From assembly GCF_000963965.1 (NCBI RefSeq), contig NZ_BAMX01000006.1, positions 62,001 through 126,000 of the forward strand: a stretch of 64,000 nt of DNA, written 5' to 3'. Positions 1-9,065 of this stretch are shown piece by piece (the first letter of the stretch is position 1; every line of letters begins with the position of its first letter). Position numbers and translations under genes: made by a program. Source of the stretch: Acetobacter orientalis (GTDB taxonomy: Bacteria > Pseudomonadota > Alphaproteobacteria > Acetobacterales > Acetobacteraceae). The notes under the pieces were generated by a model. The model ran no database searches, was not told the origin of the DNA, and worked only from the letters and a program-made list of their open reading frames with translations.

Positions 1-2
1 AC

Positions 3-1067
3 CTTATTTTAGATAATTTGCCCGTGCCGGTGCTGGAAATTGATGCCAGTAACGGTATTTGCTTTGCCAATTCTGCGGCAGAGGAATTTTTTGCTACATC
101 GCGTCACCAATTGTGCCAAAGCAATTTGGGTGACCTGGTGCCCCAAGACCACCCGCTTTTTTTGTTGGTGGAGCATGTGCGCCGCGATGGCGGTAGCGTG
201 ACAGAGCATGAACTTATTTTTAGCTCTCCTCGGTTTCATAAAGAAGGCATTACGGTGCAAGGGGCAGATATGCCCGAAACGCCAGCGGCTATAGTGCTGA
301 CGTTTCATGATTCCTCAACCGCGCGCACGCTTGATAGGCAACTGGCGTTTCGGTCTGCGGCGCGGAGTGTGTCTGGTATGGCGGCTATGCTGGCGCATGA
401 AGTGCGCAACCCGCTTTCTGGCATAAAAGGTGCGGCGCAAATTCTTGAAAATGCGGTTGCTGAGCAAGATAAAGAACTGGCAAGCTTAATCTGTGCTGAG
501 GTTGACCGCATAGATGCCCTTGTTGAGCGCATGGGTATGTTTGGTGAAGCACCAACAGATTTTCGTTCAGTTAATATTCACCGTGTGTTGGAGCACGTAA
601 AACTGCTGGCCGGGCAGGGTTTCGCGTCTGATATCCGTATTATTGAGCGCTATGACCCCTCTTTGCCGCCTGTGTGGGGCAATAGAGACCAACTGGTGCA
701 AGTGCTCCTTAATTTGGTGAAAAACGCTGCCGAAGCCATACGCGAGACCGATAAACCGGGCGAGATAACTCTAAGCACAAGTTATAAGCCGGGCATTAGG
801 CTTGCCCTGCCCGGTACATCGCAATGGCGACACCTACCTTTGGTTGTAACGGTGCGCGACACCGGGCCGGGTATTTCAGACACTATTCGCCCGCATTTGT
901 TTGAGCCATTTCTGAGCACCAAAATGAGCGGAAGTGGCCTAGGGCTAGCCCTAGTTGGCAAAATTATGGACGACCACGGCGGCGTAATAGAAGTGGACAG
1001 CAGGCCAGGTCGTACGGAAATAAGCCTTTATCTGCCTATTGTCTCAGAGCCGCTTGACCCCGCTTGA
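3..1067 (+). CDS. ntrB: Nitrogen regulation sensor histidine kinase NtrB (5' partial)
   Basis: Cytoplasmic sensor kinase that phosphorylates NtrC according to nitrogen status, normally under PII control. The frame is open to the left edge, so the true start lies outside; the TTG at 18 is unlikely to be the start because the upstream codons continue the PAS-like N-terminus. Visible parts are a PAS-type segment (residues 1-100 counted from 18), an H-box LAHEVRNPLSG with the phospho-accepting His near residue 127, an N-box with VLLNLVKNAAEAI, and G-boxes DTGPGIS and GSGLGLAL. ntrC follows 52 bp downstream, as in other alphaproteobacteria where dusB-ntrBC-ntrYX is one locus. No membrane segment is seen, as expected for NtrB. 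Family assignment is secure. Confidence 0.93.
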   Translation, partial: LILDNLPVPVLEIDASNGICFANSAAEEFFATSRHQLCQSNLGDLVPQDHPLFLLVEHVRRDGGSVTEHELIFSSPRFHKEGITVQGADMPETPAAIVLTFHDSSTARTLDRQLAFRSAARSVSGMAAMLAHEVRNPLSGIKGAAQILENAVAEQDKELASLICAEVDRIDALVERMGMFGEAPTDFRSVNIHRVLEHVKLLAGQGFASDIRIIERYDPSLPPVWGNRDQLVQVLLNLVKNAAEAIRETDKPGEITLSTSYKPGIRLALPGTSQWRHLPLVVTVRDTGPGISDTIRPHLFEPFLSTKMSGSGLGLALVGKIMDDHGGVIEVDSRPGRTEISLYLPIVSEPLDPA

Positions 1068-1119
1068 TAGACTGCATTGCCTTTGTTTTTGACCCGTTGC
1101 CGCGGCAACTTTTCTGACT

Positions 1120-2571
1120 GTGATGCCTTTAATGAACCCACTGCCCACTATTCTTGTTGCTGATGATGACCGCTCCATTCGCACTGTGTTGGGGCAGGCC
1201 TTGGGGCGTGCGGGGTATCAGGTTCAGTCTACGCCTAATGCCGCAACGCTCTGGCAATGGGTAGAAGAAGGCGAGGGTGATCTGGTGATAACAGATGTTA
1301 TTATGCCAGACGGGAGCGGGCTTGACCTTATCCCGCGTATTCGCCAAGCGCGGCCAGATTTGCGCATTATTGTTATGAGCGCGCAGTCTAACCTGACAAC
1401 GGCTGTTAAGGCTACGCAACGCGGTGCGTTTGAGTATCTGGCAAAGCCGTTTGACCTAAAAGAACTGCTGAGTGTTGTGGGGCGTGCTCTGGCGGCACCG
1501 GCTCAAGAACAAACCAAGCCAGCACAGCCCAGTGCGCCAGAAGAACGTTTGCCGCTTATTGGGCAGTCAACGGTTATGCAGGGCATTTACCGTAGCATTG
1601 CCCGCCTTACTACGTCTGACCTAACCGTTATGATTACGGGTGAGAGTGGTACAGGTAAAGAACTAGTGGCCCACGCACTGCACGAATATGGCCGCAGGCG
1701 CATTGGCCCGTTTGTGGCCGTTAATATGGCGGCTATACCGCGAGACCAGATTGAGGCTGAACTTTTTGGCCAAGAGCGCACGGCAGGGGGGCGCAGCCCC
1801 GGCAAGTTTGAGCAAGCTGCTGGTGGCACCCTTTTTCTGGATGAAATTGGGGATATGCCGCCCGAGGCCCAAACCCGCCTTTTGCGTGTTTTACAAGATG
1901 GTGAGTTTACAACCGTAGGCGGCCGCGCGCCCATTAGGGCCGATGTACGCATTGTTGCCGCCACGCACAGAGACCTGCGGCAAGCCATTCGGGCTGGTGC
2001 TTTTAGAGAAGATTTGTATTACCGCCTAAATGTTGTGCCGGTACGCCTGCCGCCACTGCGCGAGCGGCTGGAGGATATTCCCCTTCTGGCCCGGCATTTT
2101 CTTGCGCAATGCCGCGATGCGGGCGGCCCGTTTAAAGTGTTGGACGAAACGGCCATTGAGCGGTTGCAGGCATGGCGCTGGCCCGGCAACGTGCGCGAGC
2201 TTGAAAACCTGATACGCCGTATTGTGGCCCTTTACCCGCAAGAGCGTATTGGCGCAGAGTTAATAGATGCCGAACTGGCAGAGCCACAGGCAAACGACCT
2301 GATAGCCGAAAAAACCACGGTGGAAGAGCCACTGTGTGAGTCTGTGTCGCGGCATATTATGCGCTACCTTGTTGCCGGGCGTGAAGGCATGCCCCTGCAC
2401 GACCTGTACGCACGGGTTATTGCAGAGGTTGAGCGGCCACTTATTCAAATGACATTGGCCGAAACACGGGGCAACCAGATTAAAGCGGCAACCATGCTAG
2501 GGCTTAACCGCAACACGCTCCGCAAGAAAATTCGAGAACTGGAAATTCCAGTCGTGCGTGGCGTGGTCTGA
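1120..2571 (+). CDS. ntrC: Nitrogen regulation response regulator NtrC lacking the GAFTGA motif
   Basis: Response regulator partner of NtrB. Domains in order: receiver (about 10-125, phospho-acceptor Asp59 in [10 protein letters not shown]), AAA+ domain (about 150-385, Walker A GESGTGKE, Walker [13 protein letters not shown], arginine-finger region [10 protein letters not shown]) and a Fis-type helix-turn-helix at the C-terminus ([21 protein letters not shown]). After ELFGQE the sequence runs [13 protein letters not shown]: the GAFTGA loop that contacts sigma-54 is absent and the loop is about four residues shorter than in E. coli NtrC. Rhodobacter capsulatus NtrC is a known case that lacks this motif and works without sigma-54, so the same is inferred here. 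The start is GTG at 1120 or ATG at 1123. ntrY follows after 8 bp. Confidence 0.95.
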   Translation: MMPLMNPLPTILVADDDRSIRTVLGQALGRAGYQVQSTPNAATLWQWVEEGEGDLVITDVIMPDGSGLDLIPRIRQARPDLRIIVMSAQSNLTTAVKATQRGAFEYLAKPFDLKELLSVVGRALAAPAQEQTKPAQPSAPEERLPLIGQSTVMQGIYRSIARLTTSDLTVMITGESGTGKELVAHALHEYGRRRIGPFVAVNMAAIPRDQIEAELFGQERTAGGRSPGKFEQAAGGTLFLDEIGDMPPEAQTRLLRVLQDGEFTTVGGRAPIRADVRIVAATHRDLRQAIRAGAFREDLYYRLNVVPVRLPPLRERLEDIPLLARHFLAQCRDAGGPFKVLDETAIERLQAWRWPGNVRELENLIRRIVALYPQERIGAELIDAELAEPQANDLIAEKTTVEEPLCESVSRHIMRYLVAGREGMPLHDLYARVIAEVERPLIQMTLAETRGNQIKAATMLGLNRNTLRKKIRELEIPVVRGVV

Positions 2572-2579
2572 GCCCGCAT

Positions 2580-4844
2580 ATGGCCCGTTTTTTCTCCTCT
2601 TTGCGGGCGGTGCTGTCTAAAACCCGCCTTAATTGGCTCCTGCGCTCGCTTGAGCGCAGTAGTGTGGCCCTAACTTTGGCGGCTTTGGCCTTGGGCTTGG
2701 GGTTTGCCACGTTTGTTGTGCTCTCGGGCGGTATGTCGTTTGGGCATTATGCCGTGCTGGAGCCTGTGGTGGTGGTGCTTAACAGCTTGGTGCTGTGCCT
2801 GCTGCTGGTGGCTATTGTTATGCGCATAGGCCCCATGGTGGCCGAGCACCGTAAGGGGCTGGCCGGGGCGCGGCTGCATGTGCGCCTTGTTACGCTGTTT
2901 GGTATTGTTGCTGTGGCCCCCACCATTGTGGTGGGTACGTTTGCGACCCTGTTTTTCCATTATGGTATTCAAATCTGGTTTTCAGACAGGGTTAATACCG
3001 CACTCAACGAGGCGTTGGAGGCATCGCGCGGGTATTTGAGCGAGCATAACGCCAATATTCGTACAGATGCGTTTTCTCTCTCTAACTATGTCACCAGTGC
3101 CCAAAACGAACTTGCCGCCAGTGGCATGAACTTACTGCAAGACCACGAAGCACTGGCGCAAATGCTCGATAGCCAAGCGACAGTACGTGGCTTGACAGAG
3201 GCCTTGGTGTACGACCCTATTACAAATAAGGTTGTTGCCGCCGGGGGGCTTATGAGCCGCACCGGTTATATGCAAGATCTACCCCCACCCGCAGCAACCA
3301 TGATGGCCCGCACAAACGATGTGGCCATTCTCGACTCACCCGATGAAAAAACCGTGCGTGCGGTGGTTGAGCTCTCTCAAACCCCAGCCCTTATGCTGGT
3401 TATTACCCGCTTGGTTGACCCCACAATTTTGGAGCATATGCACCGCACCGAAATGGTGGTGTCTGACTATAAGCGGCTTAATGCCAACAAGGCGAAAATA
3501 CAGCTTACTTTTGTGCTTATTTTTGCCCTTGTGGCGTTATTGGTGTTGGCAGCAGCAGCCCTTATAGGTCTTGCGCTGGCAAACCAGATAGCCCGCCCCC
3601 TTGGCCTGCTTATTTTGGCCGCCCGGCGCATTAGTGAGGGCGATTTGGGCGTACACGTGCCCGAAGCCGACCGCGATGACGAAGTAACCAGCCTGTCTCG
3701 CGCATTTAACCGCATGACCGAGCAGCTTGCCAGCCAGCGTTCTGAACTGATGGCCGCTTACGGCCAGATTAATGAGCGTAGGCGCTTTACAGAAGCGGTG
3801 CTTTCGGGTGTTTCTGCCGGGGTTATTGGGCTTGATGTTGAGCAACGTATTGAATTGCCTAACCGTGCGGCCAGCCTTTTGCTGCAAACAGACCTGATGA
3901 ACGGCATAGGTGAGCCACTGGCCCAGCGCGTGCCAGACTTTGCCGAAATACTGGCCGAAGCCCGCGCTGCCCCTGACCAGGTTATAACCCGAGAGATACA
4001 AACCGGCCCCATTGCTAATCGCCGTATGCTGCTTGTGCGCCTAGGCGCAGAGCTAAGAGGCACGGTTACAGAAGGCTATGTTATTACCTTTGACGACATT
4101 ACAGCCTTGCAGCAGGCGCAACGCAAAGCTGCGTGGGCAGACGTGGCCCGCCGCATTGCGCACGAAATAAAGAACCCGCTTACCCCCATTCAACTTGCCG
4201 CAGAACGACTCAAACGCCGCTTCTTGCGTGAAATTACGTCCGACCCAGAAACCTTTGCCCAATGTGCTGATACCATTGTGCGGCAGGTGGGGGATATTGG
4301 GCGTATGGTTGACGAATTCTCGGCTTTTGCCAGAATGCCCCAACCTGTCATGACCAACGAAGATCTGTCACGCATTGTACGCGAAGTGCTTGTTTTGCAA
4401 CGCAATGCCCATTCTGAAATTACGTACACCGTAACCCTGCCAGACCGCGGGCCAGTGGTACGGTGTGACCGGCGGCTTATAAGTCAGGCACTCATAAACC
4501 TGTTACAGAATGCGGCAGATGCCATTGCCATGACGGCAAAACAGGGTGATGGTGCAGAAGATGGCGTAAACGTGGCAGGCGCGATATGTATAGACCTGCG
4601 AGAGGAGACAGGTGAGGTCGAGATTTCTGTGACGGATAACGGTGTTGGCCTACCAGCCGACGACAGGCAGCGCCTGACAGAACCGTACGTGACACACAAA
4701 GCCAAAGGCACAGGCTTAGGCTTGGCGATTGTGAAAAAAATCATGGAAGACCACGGGGGAACGGTGCGTCTGCAAGACAGGGCGGAGGGAACAGGAACTG
4801 TGGCTATTCTGAATTTGCCAATGAAGGACGACCATGGCTCATGA
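2580..4844 (+). CDS. ntrY: Nitrogen regulation sensor histidine kinase NtrY
   Basis: Membrane-bound sensor kinase of the NtrYX system, linked in other alphaproteobacteria to nitrogen metabolism, redox and envelope signals. The 754 residues show three N-terminal membrane segments (about 29-50, 62-83, 100-127), a periplasmic region to about 305, a further membrane segment (about 306-333), a HAMP linker (LANQIARPLGLL onward), a PAS domain (about 390-500), the H-box RRIAHEIKNPLTP with His528, and a C-terminal ATPase domain with N-box INLLQNAADAI and G-boxes DNGVGLP and GTGLGLAI. The length is normal for NtrY. The end overlaps the ntrX start by 11 bp, indicating translational coupling. Confidence 0.95.
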   Translation: MARFFSSLRAVLSKTRLNWLLRSLERSSVALTLAALALGLGFATFVVLSGGMSFGHYAVLEPVVVVLNSLVLCLLLVAIVMRIGPMVAEHRKGLAGARLHVRLVTLFGIVAVAPTIVVGTFATLFFHYGIQIWFSDRVNTALNEALEASRGYLSEHNANIRTDAFSLSNYVTSAQNELAASGMNLLQDHEALAQMLDSQATVRGLTEALVYDPITNKVVAAGGLMSRTGYMQDLPPPAATMMARTNDVAILDSPDEKTVRAVVELSQTPALMLVITRLVDPTILEHMHRTEMVVSDYKRLNANKAKIQLTFVLIFALVALLVLAAAALIGLALANQIARPLGLLILAARRISEGDLGVHVPEADRDDEVTSLSRAFNRMTEQLASQRSELMAAYGQINERRRFTEAVLSGVSAGVIGLDVEQRIELPNRAASLLLQTDLMNGIGEPLAQRVPDFAEILAEARAAPDQVITREIQTGPIANRRMLLVRLGAELRGTVTEGYVITFDDITALQQAQRKAAWADVARRIAHEIKNPLTPIQLAAERLKRRFLREITSDPETFAQCADTIVRQVGDIGRMVDEFSAFARMPQPVMTNEDLSRIVREVLVLQRNAHSEITYTVTLPDRGPVVRCDRRLISQALINLLQNAADAIAMTAKQGDGAEDGVNVAGAICIDLREETGEVEISVTDNGVGLPADDRQRLTEPYVTHKAKGTGLGLAIVKKIMEDHGGTVRLQDRAEGTGTVAILNLPMKDDHGS

Positions 4845-6228
4845 AATCCTGATTGTTGATGACGAACCTGATATCCGGATGCTGATTGAGGGCATTCTGG
4901 AAGATGAGGGTTACGAAACACGGGCTGCAGGAAGTTCTGACGCGGCCTTGGCAGCGTTTCGGGCGCGTAGGCCGTCTTTGGTTATTCTGGATGTGTGGTT
5001 GCAGGGCTCCAAGCTAGACGGCTTGGGTATTCTGGACGTTTTGCACGCTGAAGAGCCTTCTCTCCCCGTTATCATGATTTCTGGGCACGGAACGATTGAA
5101 ACCGCCGTAGCGGCTCTACAGCACGGCGCGTATGACTTTATTGAAAAACCTTTTCAGGCAGACCGCCTGCTGGTTGTGGTACGCCGCGCCCTAGAAGCCG
5201 CACGCCTCGCCAAAGAAAATGAAGAACTGCGCCTGCGTGCCGGGCAGGATACCGAGCTGTTTGGTAATAGTGTGCTGCTTTCTGCGGTGCGCAACCAGAT
5301 AGAGCGCGTGGCCCCTACTGGCTCGCGCGTGCTGATTACAGGCGGGCCGGGGTCTGGAAAAGAGGTTGCTGCCCGCATGATCCATGCGCGCTCTCGGCGT
5401 ACCGATGGGCCGTTTGTGGCCCTTAACTGCGCTACACTGGCACCGGGCCGGTTTGAAGAAGAATTGTTTGGCCTTGAAGGTACAGCCGACGGTGTAGGCC
5501 GCCGTACGGGTGTGCTGGAGCGCGCCCATGGTGGCACCCTGTTGTTAGACGAGGTGGCCGATATGCCCCTTGAAACACAGGGTAAAATTGTACGTGCCTT
5601 GCAAGACCAAACCTTTGAACGGCTTGGGGGCTCAACCCGCGTTAAAGTTGATGTGCGCGTTTTGGCCACCACGAACCGAGACCTGCAAGCCGAGATTATG
5701 GCTGGCCGGTTTAGAGAAGATCTATATTACCGCTTGGCAGTGGTGCCCTTACGTATGCCTAGCCTGCGTGAGCGGCGCGATGATATTCCCGGCCTTGCCG
5801 AACTGTTTTTAAAACGGGCGGCTGAAATGGCGGGCCTGCCCAAGCGTGAGCTTTCGGCAGATGCTATTGCCGCATTGCAAGCCTATGAGTGGCCGGGCAA
5901 CGTGCGTGAACTGCGTAACTTAATGGAGCGGGTGCTCATTATGTTGCCGGGCAACACAACAGAGCCCATAAGAGCCGAAATGCTGCCATCAACCATTGGT
6001 GAGGGCGCTCCGGCCCTACTCAAATTTGATGCCTCGGCTGATGTCATGAGCCTGCCTTTGCGTGAAGCACGTGATATGTTCGAAACAGAGTATCTTCAGG
6101 CCCAGCTTTTGCGGTTTGGCGGTAATATTAGCCGAACTGCAATTTTTGTCGGGATGGAGCGGAGTGCGCTGCATCGTAAACTTAAGCAGCTTGGTGTAAC
6201 GTCGTCAGAAGACCGAGGGGCGGGCTAA
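4834..6228 (+). CDS. ntrX: Nitrogen assimilation response regulator NtrX
   Basis: Cognate regulator of NtrY. Receiver domain (about 3-120, Asp53 in VILDVWLQGSKLDG), AAA+ domain (about 140-370, Walker A GGPGSGKE, Walker B GGTLLLDEVADM) and Fis-type DNA-binding helix-turn-helix near the C-terminus (GGNISRTAIFVGMERSALHRKL). The loop that would carry GAFTGA reads LFGLEGTADGVGRRTG, so sigma-54 activation is doubtful; NtrX orthologues in alphaproteobacteria are often degenerate here. The ATG start at 4834 lies inside the ntrY end. The QGSKLDG insertion after Asp53 is characteristic of NtrX. Downstream comes hfq after 66 bp. Confidence 0.94.
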   Translation: MAHEILIVDDEPDIRMLIEGILEDEGYETRAAGSSDAALAAFRARRPSLVILDVWLQGSKLDGLGILDVLHAEEPSLPVIMISGHGTIETAVAALQHGAYDFIEKPFQADRLLVVVRRALEAARLAKENEELRLRAGQDTELFGNSVLLSAVRNQIERVAPTGSRVLITGGPGSGKEVAARMIHARSRRTDGPFVALNCATLAPGRFEEELFGLEGTADGVGRRTGVLERAHGGTLLLDEVADMPLETQGKIVRALQDQTFERLGGSTRVKVDVRVLATTNRDLQAEIMAGRFREDLYYRLAVVPLRMPSLRERRDDIPGLAELFLKRAAEMAGLPKRELSADAIAALQAYEWPGNVRELRNLMERVLIMLPGNTTEPIRAEMLPSTIGEGAPALLKFDASADVMSLPLREARDMFETEYLQAQLLRFGGNISRTAIFVGMERSALHRKLKQLGVTSSEDRGAG

Positions 6229-6294
6229 CGTATCTGGCCATAAAAGCTAGGTGCGCTCCAGCTGTAACAAAAAAAGAGAATAGGGCCTCAGAGA

Positions 6295-6579
6295 GTGGAA
6301 AAAGAAACCGGATACACCGTGCAAGATGCGTTTTTGAGCCAGATCCGCCGCTCACGGGCGTCGGTTACGGTATTTTTGGTCAATGGTGTTAAGCTACAGG
6401 GCAACATCACGTGGTTTGACGACACAACCGTTTTGTTGAAACGTGATGACCAGACGCAGCTTATCTATAAGCATGCCATTAGCACGGTTATGCCTTCTAT
6501 ACCGGTAAACATATTCGAAACACCGGCCAACACAGGGTCGGAAGACAGAGAAACAACACTTGGCGACGACTTTATCTGA
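6295..6579 (+). CDS. hfq: RNA chaperone Hfq
   Basis: Hexameric Sm-like RNA chaperone pairing small RNAs with mRNAs. The 94 residues contain the Sm1 part ([25 protein letters not shown]) and the Sm2 signature [11 protein letters not shown]. The C-terminal tail is short and acidic (ETTLGDDFI), as in alphaproteobacterial Hfq. The start is the GTG at 6295; no ATG exists in the 5' part and the ribosome binding site is weak (AGGG well upstream). It lies between ntrX and hflX, the usual alphaproteobacterial position, and its 3' end overlaps hflX by 20 bp in another frame. Confidence 0.96.
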   Translation: MEKETGYTVQDAFLSQIRRSRASVTVFLVNGVKLQGNITWFDDTTVLLKRDDQTQLIYKHAISTVMPSIPVNIFETPANTGSEDRETTLGDDFI

Positions 6580-7876
6580 TACAAAACCTACCGCAACACG
6601 TGGCGCTGTTATTCTGCCGTGGGAGCGTTCAGCCCACGAGCAAGACGTACGCGCCGCCGAAGCCCGGCTGGAAGAAGCCGTAGGGCTGGCAGCCTCTATT
6701 GGGCTGGTTATTGTTAGGCAGGCTGTCCTGCTTTTACGCACAAAACGCTCTGCTACGTTGCTCGGGGTAGGGCAGGTCGATTCTCTCAAAATTGCGGTTA
6801 AAGCAGATGGCATTGACGTGTTGGTGGTTGACGCCCGCTTAACGCCCGGCCAGCAGCGCAACCTTGAGCGCGAATTTGGCTGCAAGGTGATAGACCGTAC
6901 CGGCCTTATTCTGGATATTTTTGGGGCGCGTGCCGCCACCAAAGAAGGAACGCTGCAAGTTGAACTGGCACATCTGGAATACCAGCGCTCGCGCTTGGTA
7001 CGGTTGTGGACTCACCTTGAACGCCAGCGCGGCGGCTTTGGCTTTTTGGGCGGCCCCGGCGAAACCCAGATGGAAGCCGACCGCCGTATGATTGGCGAGC
7101 GTATTGTCAAACTCAAAAAAGAGCTTGAACAAGTACGCCGTACCCGTGGTTTGCACCGCCAAGCGCGTAAGCGCGTGCCGTTTCCGGTTGTGGCGCTGGT
7201 TGGGTATACTAACGCAGGCAAGTCTACCTTATTTAATGCCCTGACCGGGGCAACGGTGTATGCCAAAGACCAGCTTTTTGCCACGCTAGACCCCACAATG
7301 CGGGCTATTACGCTGCCTTCTGGCAGGCGTATTATTTTGTCTGACACTGTGGGCTTTATTAGCGACCTGCCGACAGAACTGATTGCGGCTTTCCGTGCAA
7401 CGCTGGAAGAAGTGTCTGAGGCCGACATTATTTTGCATGTGCGCGATATTGCCCACCCAGACAGCGCGGCCCAGAAAAAAGATGTGTTTGGCGTGCTTAA
7501 CGGTATGGCACGTGATGACATGATTGAAGCCGACTGGGCTGGCCGCATGATTGAGGTCATGAACAAGGCAGACCTGTTAGGTGGCCCAGAGGCTGTACCC
7601 CAGACAGAAGAAACCGTAGCAATTTCTGCCATTACGGGAGATGGTCTGCCTGAGCTTATGGCCTTGATAGACCGTCATATTACGGCCTCTATGGAGGCCG
7701 TGCGGTACCGTATGCCTTTGGCTCATGGGGCTGCGGCGGCATGGCTTTACCAGCATGGTGAAGTAACCCAACGTGAAGATGATGAAACATCGACCACGCT
7801 GACAGTACGCCTTTTGGCAGAAGACCGCGCACGGTTTGAAACACAGTTTAAAGATATTGAACCATTGGTTGCGTAA
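6560..7876 (+). CDS. hflX: Ribosome-associated GTPase HflX
   Basis: GTPase that binds the 50S subunit and splits stalled or stressed ribosomes. The N-terminal HflX domain contains [12 protein letters not shown], followed by a coiled stretch and the G domain with G1 GYTNAGKST (about residue 214), G3 [10 protein letters not shown] and G4 NKADLL. At 438 residues it is close to the family norm. No ATG is available near the N-terminus; the likely start is TTG at 6560 inside hfq, which gives translational coupling. Last gene before a strong terminator. Confidence 0.93.
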   Translation: MATTLSDTKPTATRGAVILPWERSAHEQDVRAAEARLEEAVGLAASIGLVIVRQAVLLLRTKRSATLLGVGQVDSLKIAVKADGIDVLVVDARLTPGQQRNLEREFGCKVIDRTGLILDIFGARAATKEGTLQVELAHLEYQRSRLVRLWTHLERQRGGFGFLGGPGETQMEADRRMIGERIVKLKKELEQVRRTRGLHRQARKRVPFPVVALVGYTNAGKSTLFNALTGATVYAKDQLFATLDPTMRAITLPSGRRIILSDTVGFISDLPTELIAAFRATLEEVSEADIILHVRDIAHPDSAAQKKDVFGVLNGMARDDMIEADWAGRMIEVMNKADLLGGPEAVPQTEETVAISAITGDGLPELMALIDRHITASMEAVRYRMPLAHGAAAAWLYQHGEVTQREDDETSTTLTVRLLAEDRARFETQFKDIEPLVA

Positions 7877-7948
7877 CGTAAAAGAGCAATGCTCTTTTAT
7901 AAAACTGTGTTTTAAGAAACATTTTCTTGCTTGCTGAAGCATTCAGCT

Positions 7949-7984
7949 TAAAAGCCAGCCCTTTTTTAAAGGCTGGCTTTTTTG
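7949..7984 (+). terminator. Intrinsic terminator after hflX
   Basis: Perfect 10-bp inverted repeat AAAGCCAGCC / GGCTGGCTTT with a 10-base loop, followed by a run of T. It ends the ntrBC-ntrYX-hfq-hflX transcript. Confidence 0.9.
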
Positions 7985-8079
7985 TTCTTAGCGCACACCC
8001 TGTTTTGGGTTCAGTAAAACAGTTGTGCTATATTTATCTACCATAGGTTGTATTTTGTGGGGTAGGAGGGCGTAATACA

Positions 8080-8985
8080 ATGCGGGTTGCTATTATAGGG
8101 GCAGGGGCCGTGGGGTGTTATATGGGCAGCCTTCTTGCAATGGCAGGCCATACGGTTACCCTCCTTGCCCGGCCGGTACAGTGTGATGCCATACAGAAAC
8201 GTGGGTTAATACTAGAGCGGGCGGGCAAGCAAACGCAGGTAGCGGTGCAGGCCATAAGCCACGCCAGTACGCTCCCAAGCGTAGACCTTGTGCTTTTTTG
8301 CGTGAAATCTGCCGATACGGAAGAGGCAGGCTTACTTATGGCCCCCTGCCTGCAAGCCAGCACCGTGGTATTAAGTTTGCAAAATGGCATTGATAACGCG
8401 CAACGTTTGGCGTGCGTGTTAGGGCATGATGTTGTGCCCGTGGCAGTATATGTTGCGGTTGATATAGTAGCCCCCGGCCATGTAGCCCACCATGGCGGGG
8501 GGCGTGTTATACTTGGCCCGAGTGCAGAAAGTGCGGCAATAGCAGAACTGCTGACACAGGCTGCTATACCAGCAACGGTAGAGCCAGATATTATGGCCAT
8601 TCTGTGGGAAAAACTGGTTGTTAACTGTGCATACAATGCGCTCTCTGCCCTTACGCAAACGGCGTATGCCCCTATGGTGGCAACACCAGGCGCGCAAGAG
8701 GTTATGGCGCAGCTTGTTGCTGAATGCGTAGCAGTGGCGGCAGCCTGTGGTGTTTTTCTGCCCAGTACCATGTTGCAAAAAGTGCAAAATATTGCACAGC
8801 TTATGCCCAGCCAAATGTCTTCTACCGCGCAGGACTTGCGGCGGGGTAAACCTACCGAAATTGACTATTTAAACGGGTATGTTGTGCGGAAAGGGCAAGA
8901 TGTAAGCGTGCCAACCCCCGTTAATTTGGCCATGCAGGTTGCGGTTAAACTGGCAGAAAAAAGCCACTGCCTTTTGCGTGGTTAA
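8080..8985 (+). CDS. panE: 2-dehydropantoate 2-reductase family protein (ketopantoate reductase)
   Basis: NADPH-dependent reductase of the PanE/ApbA family, converting ketopantoate to pantoate on the way to CoA. The 301 residues start with the Rossmann motif IGAGAVGCYMGSLLAMAGH, carry LVLFCVKSADTE (the conserved Lys region) and LWEKLVVNCAYNALSALT, and end with the ApbA C-terminal helical domain including TEIDYLNGYVVRKG. AGGAGG lies 10 bp before the ATG, so the start is firm. It is a single-gene unit between the hflX terminator and the convergent Nudix gene. Paralogues of this family exist that act on other 2-oxoacids, so substrate specificity is inferred. Confidence 0.85.
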   Translation: MRVAIIGAGAVGCYMGSLLAMAGHTVTLLARPVQCDAIQKRGLILERAGKQTQVAVQAISHASTLPSVDLVLFCVKSADTEEAGLLMAPCLQASTVVLSLQNGIDNAQRLACVLGHDVVPVAVYVAVDIVAPGHVAHHGGGRVILGPSAESAAIAELLTQAAIPATVEPDIMAILWEKLVVNCAYNALSALTQTAYAPMVATPGAQEVMAQLVAECVAVAAACGVFLPSTMLQKVQNIAQLMPSQMSSTAQDLRRGKPTEIDYLNGYVVRKGQDVSVPTPVNLAMQVAVKLAEKSHCLLRG

Positions 8986-9065
8986 AGAGATATGGGGGCG
9001 GGAGACAACATGCTTTTGTATAATGACGTAAGCCAGAGCAATACAGACAGTTTTTAAAACCCCGG

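Noticed and set aside
5154-5672. 172-codon minus-strand frame within ntrX, and similar antisense frames in hflX (7012-7632), clpB (10506-11165, plus strand) and ffh (46077-46829)
   Set aside because: All lie wholly within conserved genes and show Ser/Arg-rich low-complexity translations typical of codon-mirror shadows; no ribosome sites or family motifs.
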